Shown piece by piece: positions 17,968-25,629 of a DNA stretch of 64,000 bases. Origin of the DNA: Rhizobium sp. LC145 (GTDB lineage: Bacteria; Pseudomonadota; Alphaproteobacteria; Rhizobiales; Rhizobiaceae); contig NZ_LBHV01000001.1 of the NCBI RefSeq assembly GCF_001005825.1, positions 434,001 through 498,000 on the forward strand. The letters are read 5' to 3'. The translations under genes were made by a program, and so were the position numbers. The notes beneath the pieces were generated by a model, which saw only the letters and a list, made by a program, of their open reading frames with translations, made no database searches and was not told where the DNA came from. The first letter of the stretch is position 1; each line of letters begins with the position of its first letter.

Positions 17968-18963
17968 ATGAAAAGCCTGCTCGGCGGCGCGGTGATCGCC
18001 GCGGGATTCGGTCTTTCCGCAGGTTCCGCCTCGGCGGAATGCGGCGACATCTCCGTTGCCGAGATGAACTGGGGCTCGGCGGCGATCGCCGCCAATGTCG
18101 ACAAGATCATCCTCGAGGCCGGCTACGGCTGCAAGGTGACGCTCGTTCCTGGCGACACCGTACCCACGTTCGAGACCATGCTTGCGGATGGCTCCCCCGA
18201 CATGGCACCGGAATTCTGGGTGAATGCAGTGCGCGGGCGGCTGGATGCCGCGACCGCCGATAACCGGCTGGCACTCGGCGCCGAAATCCTGGCAGACGGC
18301 GCGATCGAAGGATGGTGGATCCCGAAATTCATCTTCGACGCCAACCCGAAGATCCGCACCGTCCAGGATGCGCTGGCCGCGCCGCAACTCTTCCCCTCGG
18401 CCGGCAATCCGCAGCGTGGCGCGGTCCACAACTGTCCTTCCGACTGGGCCTGCCACGCCACGACGGCCAACCTCTTCCGCTCGCTCGATGGTTCCGGCAA
18501 GGGTTTCGACCTGCAGGAGAGCGCTTCGCCGGAAGAGCTCGACCAGTCGATCGTCTCCGCCTTCGAGAAGAAGACCGGGTGGCTCGGCTATTACTGGGCG
18601 CCGACGGCGATCCTCGGCAAATACGAAATGGTGAAGCTTTCCTTCGGCGTCGCATATGACCAGGCCGAGTGGGATGCCTGCACGGCGGTGGAGAATTGTC
18701 CCAATCCGCGGGTCAATTCCTATCCGACCTCGCGGGCGTTCACCCTGCTTTCGAGGGATTTCGGCGAGCTTGCCGATGTCGCAATGGAATATGTCCGGAC
18801 CCGCAAGTGGTCGAACGAGACGGTGAGCGCGCTTCTCGCCTGGCAACAGGCGAACAAGGCGAGCAATGCCGAGACCGCCCGGCATTTCCTCGAAACGGAG
18901 GAAAAGATCTGGTCCGAATGGGTGCTTCCCGCCGTCGCTGACAAGATAAAGGCAGCGCTCTGA
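17968..18963 (+). CDS. Quaternary-amine (glycine betaine/choline-type) ABC transporter binding protein
   Basis: A 331-residue periplasmic binding protein of the ProX/OpuAC (QAT) family. The signal peptide is residues 1-22 (SAGSASA|EC). The mature start GDISVAEMNWGSAAIAANVD and the repeated Trp residues (GWWIPKF, FWVNA, WLGYYWAPTA) supply the aromatic cage typical for betaine or choline. The ATG at 17968 is chosen over 17938 because it opens the signal peptide and has GGGAG upstream. Neighbours are its ATPase and bmt, consistent with uptake of betaine for demethylation. The usual permease gene between the binding protein and ATPase is absent. Confidence 0.88.
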   Translation: MKSLLGGAVIAAGFGLSAGSASAECGDISVAEMNWGSAAIAANVDKIILEAGYGCKVTLVPGDTVPTFETMLADGSPDMAPEFWVNAVRGRLDAATADNRLALGAEILADGAIEGWWIPKFIFDANPKIRTVQDALAAPQLFPSAGNPQRGAVHNCPSDWACHATTANLFRSLDGSGKGFDLQESASPEELDQSIVSAFEKKTGWLGYYWAPTAILGKYEMVKLSFGVAYDQAEWDACTAVENCPNPRVNSYPTSRAFTLLSRDFGELADVAMEYVRTRKWSNETVSALLAWQQANKASNAETARHFLETEEKIWSEWVLPAVADKIKAAL

Positions 18964-19088
18964 TCGCCTGAGGCGTCGCAAATCGCACAATGGACGGACG
19001 CATGATGTAGTATGGGAACATGATGGCACGGGAATACCCGGCCGCTCTTACGCCGAACGGCGCAAGCTGCAAATCATAAGGGAACAGG

Positions 19089-19163
19089 ATGGTACGGAGC
19101 ACAGAGCCAGGACGGCCCGGCCCACGCGGCCCGGCAAAGTCGCGGGAGGCCGTCGATGGCTAG
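19089..19163 (+). pseudogene. Possible C-terminal remnant of a deleted betaine-transporter permease
   Basis: In the 192-bp gap where a ProW/HutW-like permease would be expected, a 24-codon frame (MVRSTEPGRPGPRGPAKSRE and four more residues) ends in a TAG that overlaps the ATPase start by eight bases. Such stop/start overlap is what a permease would leave if its body had been lost. The frame has no recognised homology and could be chance. Confidence 0.25.
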
Positions 19164-20253
19164 CCACGGCATCGAGATCAAGGGACTGTACAAGATTTTC
19201 GGACCGCGCGCCCGCGAGTACGTCGATCTCGTCGAGCGCGGCATGAGCAAGCGCGAACTCAACGAAGTGCACGGCCATGTGCTCGGCCTCAAGGACATCA
19301 ACATCTCGATGCCGGCGGGCGGCATCACCGTGGTGATGGGGCTTTCCGGCTCGGGCAAATCGACGCTGATCCGCCACATCAACCGGTTGATCGAGCCGAC
19401 TGCCGGCGAAGTCATCTATGACGGTGTAGACATCTGTCATATGAACGAGAAGGACCTGCGCGAGTTCCGCCGCCGGAAAACCGCGATGGTCTTCCAGAAA
19501 TTCGCCCTGCTGCCGCACCGGACCGTCATCGAGAATGCCGTCTACGGCCTGGACATCCAGGGCGTCCCGCGCACCGAAAGCCTGCGGAAAGGGCAATACT
19601 GGATCGAGCGCGTGGGGCTCTCGGGCTTCGACAATCACTATCCGAACCAGCTTTCGGGCGGCATGCAGCAGCGAGTCGGCCTGGCGCGCGCTCTGACGAA
19701 CGATGCCGACATCCTTTTGATGGACGAAGCCTATTCGGCGCTCGACCCGCTGATCCGCGTCGATATGCAGACCGTGCTTCTGGATCTCCAGGCGGAACTC
19801 AAGAAAACCGTCGTGTTCATCACCCACGATCTCGACGAGGCGCTGAGGCTGGGCGACACAATAGCCATCCTGCGCGACGGCCAGGTGATCCAGCAGGGCA
19901 GCGGCCAGGATATCGTGCTTTCGCCCGCCGACGACTATATCACCGCCTTCGTCAAGGAGGTGAACCGCGGCCGCGTGATCCAGGCGAAAACGGTGATGCG
20001 CCCGCTAGACGGCCCGGCGGAAGGCATAAAGCTCGGTGCCGGCACGACCTTGGAAACCGCCGCGAAACAGATGACCGAGGCCAATCACTCCAAGGCGATT
20101 GTCGTCGACGACGCCGGCGGCCCGCTCGGCATGCTCGATCTCCATACGGTGATCGCGGCCATGGTGACTCCGGTCGGTCATGCGGAACCCGGCAAGCCCA
20201 CGGCCGAAACCGCCGCCGGGCGATCTGAGCCATCCCTCATTGCGAACATATAA
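19156..20253 (+). CDS. Quaternary-amine ABC transporter ATP-binding protein (ProV/OpuAA-like)
   Basis: A 365-residue ATPase of the glycine betaine/proline-betaine importer family. It shows the family-specific N-terminal stretch (IFGPRAREYVDLVERG), Walker A GLSGSGKST near residue 62, signature QLSGGMQQRVGLARAL near 166 and Walker B ILLMDEAYSALDPL near 186. A CBS-like segment follows at about 280-345 (ETAAKQMTEANHSKAIVVDD), which in OpuA senses ionic strength. Eight-base overlap with the preceding short frame hints at a former operon partner. It works with the binding protein at 17968; no permease is visible in this window. Confidence 0.9.
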   Translation: MASHGIEIKGLYKIFGPRAREYVDLVERGMSKRELNEVHGHVLGLKDINISMPAGGITVVMGLSGSGKSTLIRHINRLIEPTAGEVIYDGVDICHMNEKDLREFRRRKTAMVFQKFALLPHRTVIENAVYGLDIQGVPRTESLRKGQYWIERVGLSGFDNHYPNQLSGGMQQRVGLARALTNDADILLMDEAYSALDPLIRVDMQTVLLDLQAELKKTVVFITHDLDEALRLGDTIAILRDGQVIQQGSGQDIVLSPADDYITAFVKEVNRGRVIQAKTVMRPLDGPAEGIKLGAGTTLETAAKQMTEANHSKAIVVDDAGGPLGMLDLHTVIAAMVTPVGHAEPGKPTAETAAGRSEPSLIANI

Positions 20254-20267
20254 AGATATCTTTATAT
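20248..20267. promoter_or_regulatory. 20-bp perfect palindrome upstream of bmt (candidate methionine-regulon operator)
   Basis: The sequence ATATAAAGATATCTTTATAT is a perfect 20-bp palindrome. It spans the stop codon of the ATPase gene and lies 30 bp upstream of the bmt start. Long AT-rich palindromes of this form are typical targets of ArsR-type repressors of methionine-cycle genes (SahR/SamR type) in alphaproteobacteria. Assignment to a particular regulator is inference. Confidence 0.6.
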
Positions 20268-20297
20268 AACCGGCAGAACAGCCCACAGGAGCAGGCC

Positions 20298-21311
20298 ATG
20301 ACCGCTGCCAATCCCTTGACCGAACTTCTGGCCGAAAAAGGCGTGCTGCTGGCAGATGGCGCGACCGGCACCAATCTCTTCGCCATGGGGCTCGAAGCCG
20401 GCGATGCGCCGGAACTGTGGAACGAGACGCAGCCGGAAAAGATCGACAGGCTCCACCAGGGCTTCGTGGATGCCGGAGCCGACATCATCCTCACCAATTC
20501 CTTCGGCGGCACGCGTCACCGGCTGAAGCTGCACAAGGCGGAAGACCGCGTCTTCGCGCTCAACAAACGCGCTGCCGAGATCGCCCGCGCCGTTGCCGAC
20601 CGCGCGCCACGCAAGGTGATCGTCGCCGGCTCCGTCGGTCCAACCGGCGAGTTGCTGATCCCGCTCGGCGCCCTCTCCTACGAGGACGCGGTTGCGGCCT
20701 TCGCCGAGCAGATCGAGGGACTGAAGGCGGGCGGCGCAGACGTCGCCTGGATCGAGACCATGTCCTCGGCCGACGAAATCCGCGCAGCGGCGGAGGCGGC
20801 GACCAAGGTCGGCCTGCCCTATACCTATACGGGCTCGTTCGACACGGCCGGCAAGACGATGATGGGTCTCGACCCCAAGGATATCCACCGCGTTGCCGGC
20901 GATATCGGCAAGGGGCCGGTCGCGGTCGGCGCCAATTGCGGCGTCGGGGCTTCCGACATCCTGTCGAGCCTTCTCGACATGACGGCCGCCGATCCGGAGG
21001 CGATCACCATCGTCAAGGGCAATTGCGGCATCCCCGAATATAAAGGCGCCGAGATCCACTATTCGGGCACCCCGCCGCTGATGGCCGAATATGCCAGGCT
21101 GGCCCGCAATGCCGGCGCCAAGATCATCGGCGGCTGCTGCGGCACCTCCTTCGAACACCTCGCCGCCATGCGCGCCGCGCTTGACGGACACACGCCCGGC
21201 CCGCGCCCGACGATCGAGGAGGTGGTCGAGAGAATCGGCCCGCTGCGCAACAAGATGGCCAGCCAATCGGGCGGCGATCCCTCACGGGAAAGACGCCGCC
21301 GCCGCGCTTGA
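20298..21311 (+). CDS. bmt: Betaine-homocysteine S-methyltransferase-like protein
   Basis: A 337-residue zinc-dependent homocysteine S-methyltransferase (PF02574). It transfers a methyl, here probably from glycine betaine, to homocysteine, giving methionine and dimethylglycine; a rhizobial Bmt with this role is established in Sinorhizobium meliloti. LLADGATGTNLFAMGLEAGD opens the barrel, and the three zinc cysteines are in GANCGVG (about residue 215) and GGCCGTS (about 279-280). The protein ends in an Arg run (GGDPSRERRRRRA) not needed for the fold and shared in kind with other enzymes of the cluster. It is preceded by a 20-bp palindrome and AGGAG. Confidence 0.88.
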   Translation: MTAANPLTELLAEKGVLLADGATGTNLFAMGLEAGDAPELWNETQPEKIDRLHQGFVDAGADIILTNSFGGTRHRLKLHKAEDRVFALNKRAAEIARAVADRAPRKVIVAGSVGPTGELLIPLGALSYEDAVAAFAEQIEGLKAGGADVAWIETMSSADEIRAAAEAATKVGLPYTYTGSFDTAGKTMMGLDPKDIHRVAGDIGKGPVAVGANCGVGASDILSSLLDMTAADPEAITIVKGNCGIPEYKGAEIHYSGTPPLMAEYARLARNAGAKIIGGCCGTSFEHLAAMRAALDGHTPGPRPTIEEVVERIGPLRNKMASQSGGDPSRERRRRRA

Positions 21312-21330
21312 GCAGAGCCGGAACCGGCAG

Positions 21331-22017
21331 CTAGAGCAGCGCATCCATATGAAACCGTAGCTGTTCGGGCGGATAGCGGAAATCCGCGCCGACCGGACAG
21401 GCGTTGCGGGCGGCGCAGCCGGTGACCATGCAGCTTGCCCTGCCCGCCTCGCTTTTCAGGTATCCGCGACAGGCGGCGATATCGAAACGATCGGGCGTGA
21501 CAGCATTCACCGGACAGTGCGCGAGACAGGGCTTGTCGCGACAGGCATCGCAGGCGTGGCCGACATGCTCATGCTCGGCTCCGATCTCGAAGGGAAAGCC
21601 GAGCGCGCCGCGGTAGCCGTGCCAGAGGCCATAGCGCGGATGAATCAGGATGCCGAGCGGCGACGGGCGCAGGCCATCCGCTTTCATCGCCCATTGCTGG
21701 AACGGCTGCCATGGCGGATCGGAAGGGAAGAAGGCGGTGGCGCCCAGCCTTTCGGCAAGCGGGCGGATTGCCTCCTTCGAAAAGGTATCGAGCGGATCGG
21801 GTCCGCCGTAATTTCGGCGCCAGCGGGAAAAGGCCGGCCAGAGCGAGCCGCCGATATTGCCGAGAAGGACCATGGAGCGGGCGGGACTGCCGCCGACAAG
21901 CAAAGGCCCCTCGCCCGGCGCGAATGCCGCCACCCCGCGCAGATAGATGCCGCAGGGCCGCAGCGCCTCGGCGATCTCCGCCAGAATGGCAGAAGGGCCG
22001 CTCGCGATATCTTTCAA
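21331..22017 (-). CDS. Small 4Fe-4S (QueG/ferredoxin-like) protein of the betaine cluster
   Basis: A 228-residue iron-sulfur protein. The Cys sets CDACRDKPCLAHCP (about residues 155-168) and CMVTGCAARNACP (about 196-208) could hold two 4Fe-4S clusters, as in the C-terminal domain of epoxyqueuosine reductase, but the corrinoid-binding half of QueG is not present. It begins with TTG at 22017, after GAGGGG and directly overlapping a TGA (TTGA); a stop at 22027-22029 excludes longer forms in this frame. Position after mttB suggests an electron carrier for corrinoid chemistry. Function is inferred. Confidence 0.7.
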   Translation of the reverse strand: MKDIASGPSAILAEIAEALRPCGIYLRGVAAFAPGEGPLLVGGSPARSMVLLGNIGGSLWPAFSRWRRNYGGPDPLDTFSKEAIRPLAERLGATAFFPSDPPWQPFQQWAMKADGLRPSPLGILIHPRYGLWHGYRGALGFPFEIGAEHEHVGHACDACRDKPCLAHCPVNAVTPDRFDIAACRGYLKSEAGRASCMVTGCAARNACPVGADFRYPPEQLRFHMDALL

Positions 22018-22118
22018 TGCGGCCCCTCATATTTGTAATGCGGGCGCCAGACCTCTTCCTGGATGAAGTCCGCCACCTGCCTGGCGCCGCCTTGCTCCCT
22101 GGCGGCCTCGGGACCTCT
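22014..22118 (-). other. In-frame open extension of mttB beyond its TGA stop
   Basis: Directly after the mttB stop at 22119-22121, the same frame stays open for 34 codons and then ends in TGA at 22014-22016. The tail (…ARQVADFIQEEVWRPHYKY then EGPH) is rich in Trp, His and Tyr and GC-rich at third positions. Its final stop overlaps the TTG start of the Fe-S gene, as a genuine coupled gene end would. It may be a readthrough extension, a decayed C-terminus, or a small gene starting at a GTG. Confidence 0.4.
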
Positions 22119-23690
22119 TCAGGTGAACGCGTCGGGCATCGAATCCTTGCGCGCCTTGATATAGGCGTTGAGCGCCTCGTCGATCGCCGGATCGAGCGGC
22201 GGCGCTTCATAGGCATCGAGCCAGGAGCGGCAAAGGGCATTGGCGCGCTCCTCGATGCGCTTTTCGCCCTCGATCTCCCATTGTTCGAAGGAATTGTTGT
22301 CCATCAGCGCCGAGCGATAGAAGGCCGTCTGGAAATGCGCCTGCGTATGGCTGCAGCCGAGGTAATGGCTGCCCGGCCCCACTTCGCGGATCGCGTCCAT
22401 CGCTTGGCCCTCTTCGGAAAGATCGACGCCCGCCGCCATCTTCTGCATCATGCCGAGCTGGTCCTGATCGATCATGAACTTCTCATAGGAAGAGACGAGC
22501 CCGCCTTCCAGCCAGCCCGCGGCATGCAGCACGAAATTGGTGCCGGCAAGCAGCGTGGTGTTCAGCGTGTTAGCCGATTCGTGCGCGGCCTGGGCATCCG
22601 GAACCTTCGAGCCGCAGAGCGAACCGCCGGTTCGGAACGGCAGGCCGAGGCGACGGGCAAGCTGCGCCGCGCCGTAAGAAACCAGCGAAGGCTCCGGCGT
22701 GCCGAAAGTCGGAGCGCCCGATTGCATGGAGATCGAAGCGGCGAAGGTGCCGAACAACACCGGCGAGCCCTTGCGGATGAGCTGGGTGAAGGAAGCGCCC
22801 GCAAGCACTTCGGCGAGGATCTGCGTCAGCGTGCCGGCGACCGTGACCGGGCTCATAGCTCCCGACAGGATGAAGGGCGAGACCACAGAAGCCTGGTTAT
22901 GCCGCGCATAGACCTTCAGCGCGCCGAGCATGGTCTCGTCGAAGACCATCGGCGAATTGGCATTGATGAGGTTCAGCGTGACGCAATTGTTCTCGACGAA
23001 CTCGTCCCCGAACACGATCTTCGCCATGGCGATCGTATCTTCGGCCCGCTCCGGCGCGGTCACCGATCCCATGAAGGGTTTGTCGGAATATTTGATATGG
23101 CTGTAGACCATATCGAGATGACGCTTGTTGACCGGAACATCCACCGGCTCGCAGACCGTGCCGCCGGAGGAATGCATGGACGGCGCCATATAGGCGAGTT
23201 TCACGAAATTGCGGAAATCCTCGATGGTGGCATAGCGGCGCTTGCCCTCCAGGTCGCGCACGAAGGGCGGGCCGTAGACGGGCGCGAACACGGTGGCATT
23301 GCCGCCGATATGAACGCTGCGGGCCGGATTGCGCGCATGCCAGGTGAATTCCTTCGGCGCGGTCTTGAGCAGTTCGCGGCAAAGCCCCTTCGGGAAATGC
23401 ACGCGCTGGCCCTTCACGTCCGCGCCAGCCTTCGCCCAGAGGTCGAGGGCTTCGGCATCGTCACGGAATTCGATGCCGATTTCCTCCAGCACCGTATCGG
23501 CGTTGCGCTCGATAAGCGCCAGGCCCTCCTCGTCCAGCACCTCGTAGACGCCGATCTTGCGGGTGATATAGGGCAGCGAGGGACCGGGACCGCTTCCCGC
23601 CCGCGCCGCGCGGCGGCCCGCCGCGCCCCGTTCGCCGCGACCGCGTCTCCCGCCGCCTGCCGAATCCGTCTCTCGGGTCAAATCGTCCAT
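22119..23690 (-). CDS. Non-pyrrolysine MttB-family (COG5598) methylamine/betaine:corrinoid methyltransferase
   Basis: A 523-residue TIM-barrel methyltransferase of the trimethylamine methyltransferase superfamily. Members without pyrrolysine, such as MtgB, move a methyl from glycine betaine or other quaternary amines to a corrinoid protein; no in-frame TAG exists here. Characteristic stretches are MAPSMHSSGGTVCEPVDVPV, ISMQSGAPTFGTPEPSLVSY and GAGSHYLGCSHTQAH-like sequence near 455. Residues 11-32 form an Arg/Gly-rich leader (GGGRRGRGERGAAGRRAARA) before the barrel. The gene is divergent from the corrinoid-protein gene and coupled to the Fe-S gene. Glycine betaine is the likeliest substrate, from context only. 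Confidence 0.85.
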   Translation of the reverse strand: MDDLTRETDSAGGGRRGRGERGAAGRRAARAGSGPGPSLPYITRKIGVYEVLDEEGLALIERNADTVLEEIGIEFRDDAEALDLWAKAGADVKGQRVHFPKGLCRELLKTAPKEFTWHARNPARSVHIGGNATVFAPVYGPPFVRDLEGKRRYATIEDFRNFVKLAYMAPSMHSSGGTVCEPVDVPVNKRHLDMVYSHIKYSDKPFMGSVTAPERAEDTIAMAKIVFGDEFVENNCVTLNLINANSPMVFDETMLGALKVYARHNQASVVSPFILSGAMSPVTVAGTLTQILAEVLAGASFTQLIRKGSPVLFGTFAASISMQSGAPTFGTPEPSLVSYGAAQLARRLGLPFRTGGSLCGSKVPDAQAAHESANTLNTTLLAGTNFVLHAAGWLEGGLVSSYEKFMIDQDQLGMMQKMAAGVDLSEEGQAMDAIREVGPGSHYLGCSHTQAHFQTAFYRSALMDNNSFEQWEIEGEKRIEERANALCRSWLDAYEAPPLDPAIDEALNAYIKARKDSMPDAFT

Positions 23691-23933
23691 GATGTTCCTC
23701 GCCTTCGCGCCACCGGCGCATGCCCATTCTGATGCGCCATGCTAGGCGCAAGTGCAAGCCGAGCCCTGCCTTTCTGCGTCAAAGGCTTGCACAGGACAGA
23801 CATTTCACCGATGCCGCCCGTCGCGTTTCGGACGCGCCGCTGTCGCATACGAAAGAAATTGCGAAACAATTTAAGGTTACACATATTGTGGAAGGGCTGA
23901 TTTGCGCGGCTTCTCGAACCCAGGGGAACACCC
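23691..23933. promoter_or_regulatory. Divergent promoter region of mttB and the corrinoid gene with inverted repeats
   Basis: The 243-bp gap drives mttB leftwards and the corrinoid-protein gene rightwards. It contains GTGCAAGCC (23752-23760) and GGCTTGCAC (23784-23792), perfect 9-bp arms 23 bases apart, and GGCGCAT/ATGCGCC (23715-23721, 23732-23738). These could bind a shared activator such as the GlxA/AraC-type regulator at 32445. An AT-rich stretch at 23860-23890 probably holds the rightward promoter. Confidence 0.5.
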
Positions 23934-24632
23934 ATGTCCGACGACGAAATCATTCTGGCGGAACTTTCCGACGAGGAACTCGTGCAGCAGATGCACGACG
24001 ACCTTTATGACGGGATGAAGGAAGAGATCGAGGAAGCGACGCGAATCCTGCTCGACCGCGGCTGGACGCCCTACGACATCCTCACCCAGGCGCTCGTCGA
24101 GGGCATGCGGATTGTCGGCATCGACTTCCGCGACGGCATCCTTTTCGTGCCGGAAGTGCTGCTTTCGGCCAATGCGATGAAAGCCGGCATGACGATCCTG
24201 CGTCCCCTGCTTGTCGAAACCGGCGCGCCGAAGCTCGGCAAGATGGTGATCGGCACAGTCAAGGGCGACATTCACGACATCGGCAAGAACCTCGTCGGCA
24301 TGATGATGGAAGGCGCCGGCTTCGACGTGATCGATCTCGGCATCAACAATCCGGTGGAGAACTATCTGGAGGCCATCGAGCGCGAAAAGCCGGATATCCT
24401 CGGCATGTCGGCGCTTCTCACCACCACCATGCCCTATATGAAGGTCGTCATCGACACGATGAAGGAAAAGGGCATCCGCGACGATTATGTCGTGCTGGTG
24501 GGTGGCGCGCCGCTCAACGAGGAATTCGGCAAGGCCGTGGGCGCCGATGCCTATTGCCGTGATGCCGCCGTCGCCGTGGAAACGGCGAAGGACTTCATTC
24601 GCCGCAAGCACAACAGCCTCGCCGCCGGCTGA
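23934..24632 (+). CDS. Corrinoid (B12-binding) methyl-carrier protein, MttC/MtgC-like
   Basis: A 232-residue methyl-carrier protein. An acidic helical cap domain occupies residues 1-95 (MSDDEIILAELSDEELVQQM at the start), and the cobalamin domain follows with GTVKGDIHDIGKNLVGMMME. His115 in D-x-H-x-x-G replaces the lower ligand of cobalamin, and the GGAPLNEEFG stretch contacts the nucleotide tail. It receives the methyl from the MttB protein and passes it to the pterin methyltransferase at 27641. First gene of the rightward operon; a terminator follows it, so downstream genes may have extra promoters. AGGGGAA lies upstream of the ATG. Confidence 0.93.
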   Translation: MSDDEIILAELSDEELVQQMHDDLYDGMKEEIEEATRILLDRGWTPYDILTQALVEGMRIVGIDFRDGILFVPEVLLSANAMKAGMTILRPLLVETGAPKLGKMVIGTVKGDIHDIGKNLVGMMMEGAGFDVIDLGINNPVENYLEAIEREKPDILGMSALLTTTMPYMKVVIDTMKEKGIRDDYVVLVGGAPLNEEFGKAVGADAYCRDAAVAVETAKDFIRRKHNSLAAG

Positions 24633-24660
24633 TACTCAAGGGCTGAGTACGCAAGGGAAA

Positions 24661-24695
24661 GACCGGTCACACCAAAATTGACCGGTCTCTGTTCC
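24661..24695. terminator. Intrinsic terminator-like hairpin after the corrinoid gene
   Basis: Perfect 9-bp arms GACCGGTCA (24661-24669) and TGACCGGTC (24679-24687) with a 9-base loop, followed by TCTGTTCC. It sits between the corrinoid gene (plus) and the small lipoprotein gene (minus). Confidence 0.65.
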
Positions 24696-24709
24696 TCGGA
24701 AGAGCCTTT

Positions 24710-24868
24710 TTACTGCGCAGCGCGATCGACGCGGCGGCCGGCATCCTGGGTAGCATCGACGGCATTGGCCGTGTCCTGCCCCATGCCGCGAATCGTGTTG
24801 CCGCAAGAGCTAAGCGAAAGCATGCTGGCGAAAAGAGCGGCGATCACGGTGACTGTCTTGACCGTCAT
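24710..24868 (-). CDS. Entericidin-like small lipoprotein
   Basis: A 52-residue entericidin EcnA/B-family lipoprotein. The signal peptide (MTVKTVTVIAALFASMLSLS) ends in a lipobox LSSC with Cys22 as lipidation site, and the mature part carries the family stretch NTIRGMGQDTANAVDATQ. The start at 24868 is used, as it opens the signal peptide. It is transcribed against the surrounding betaine operon and interrupts it. Entericidins are small outer-envelope lipoproteins tied to stress; the role here is unknown. Confidence 0.8.
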   Translation of the reverse strand: MTVKTVTVIAALFASMLSLSSCGNTIRGMGQDTANAVDATQDAGRRVDRAAQ

Positions 24869-24882
24869 GGTAGAATACTCCG

Positions 24883-25524
24883 ATGGATATGGACCAAGTT
24901 GTGCCGGAAAATGATTTTCCGGCGAAGGAACGTTCAACGAGCGAAAAAGTTCACGTGATCGCGTGCGGAGCGATCGCGCGCGAAATTCTGGCCGTCTGCC
25001 GCCAGTATGGGCTCCACCATATCGATCTCAATTGCCTGCCGGCCATCTGGCATGCCTATCCACAGAAGATCGTGCCGGGGCTGGAGAAGGCGGTGGCGGA
25101 AGCGCGGGCAAAGGGATTTCAAAAAATCTTCTTCGCCTATGCCGATTGCGGCACCGGCGGCGAGATCGACCGGCTTTGCGAGCGCGAGAGCATCGCCCGC
25201 ATCGAGGGTCCCCACTGTTATTCCTTCTTCGCCGGCAACGAGGCTTTCGCGGCAAAGGCGGACGAAGACCTGCTCTCCTTCTTCCTGACGGACTTCCTTG
25301 CCCGCCAGTTCGAGGCCTTCGTCATCGAGCCGCTCGGCCTCGACCGCCATCCGGAACTGAGGGACATGTATTTCGGCAATTACCGCAAGCTCGTCTATCT
25401 CTCCCAGGAAGAGGACGAGGCATTGCAGGAAAAGGCGCGCGCGGCAGCAGACTATCTCGGCCTCGAATACGAATACCGCTTCACCGGCTATGGCGATCTT
25501 TCGCCTGCGCTGCGCACCGTCTGA
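24883..25524 (+). CDS. DUF1638 protein of the betaine/corrinoid cluster
   Basis: A 213-residue DUF1638 (PF07796) protein. Conserved-looking features are HVIACGAIAREILAVCRQYG near residues 24-43, the DCGTGGEIDRLCERE segment near 82-96 and EGPHCYSFFAGNEAF near 102-116, with Cys residues that could bind metal. Such genes recur beside MttB-type methyltransferases, but no biochemical role is known to me. It begins 14 bp from the divergent lipoprotein start, so the two share a tiny promoter region. The exact start is uncertain because ATG codons at 24883 and 24889 both lack a good ribosome site. Confidence 0.75.
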   Translation: MDMDQVVPENDFPAKERSTSEKVHVIACGAIAREILAVCRQYGLHHIDLNCLPAIWHAYPQKIVPGLEKAVAEARAKGFQKIFFAYADCGTGGEIDRLCERESIARIEGPHCYSFFAGNEAFAAKADEDLLSFFLTDFLARQFEAFVIEPLGLDRHPELRDMYFGNYRKLVYLSQEEDEALQEKARAAADYLGLEYEYRFTGYGDLSPALRTV

Positions 25525-25629
25525 CCTTCGGCGAGGATATCGCTGTCGCTTTTCGTCTCATGCGACGTCGTGGCAAGCGCAGTCCCGCGCCTCGCGCAAG
25601 TGCATGCTCCGCTCAACACGGAGGAACTC

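Noticed and set aside
22119..22121. Selenocysteine at the mttB TGA
   Set aside because: No SECIS-like hairpin stands out just after the codon and the position is beyond the normal family end; kept only as an unexplained open extension.
22119..23690. Pyrrolysine-containing MttB
   Set aside because: No in-frame TAG occurs inside the gene and no pyl genes are seen; this is a non-pyrrolysine member.
21711..23732. 673-codon plus-strand open frame opposite mttB
   Set aside because: It is the antisense shadow of mttB and the Fe-S gene in GC-rich DNA; the product is Arg/His-rich without domain motifs, while the opposite strand encodes clear families.
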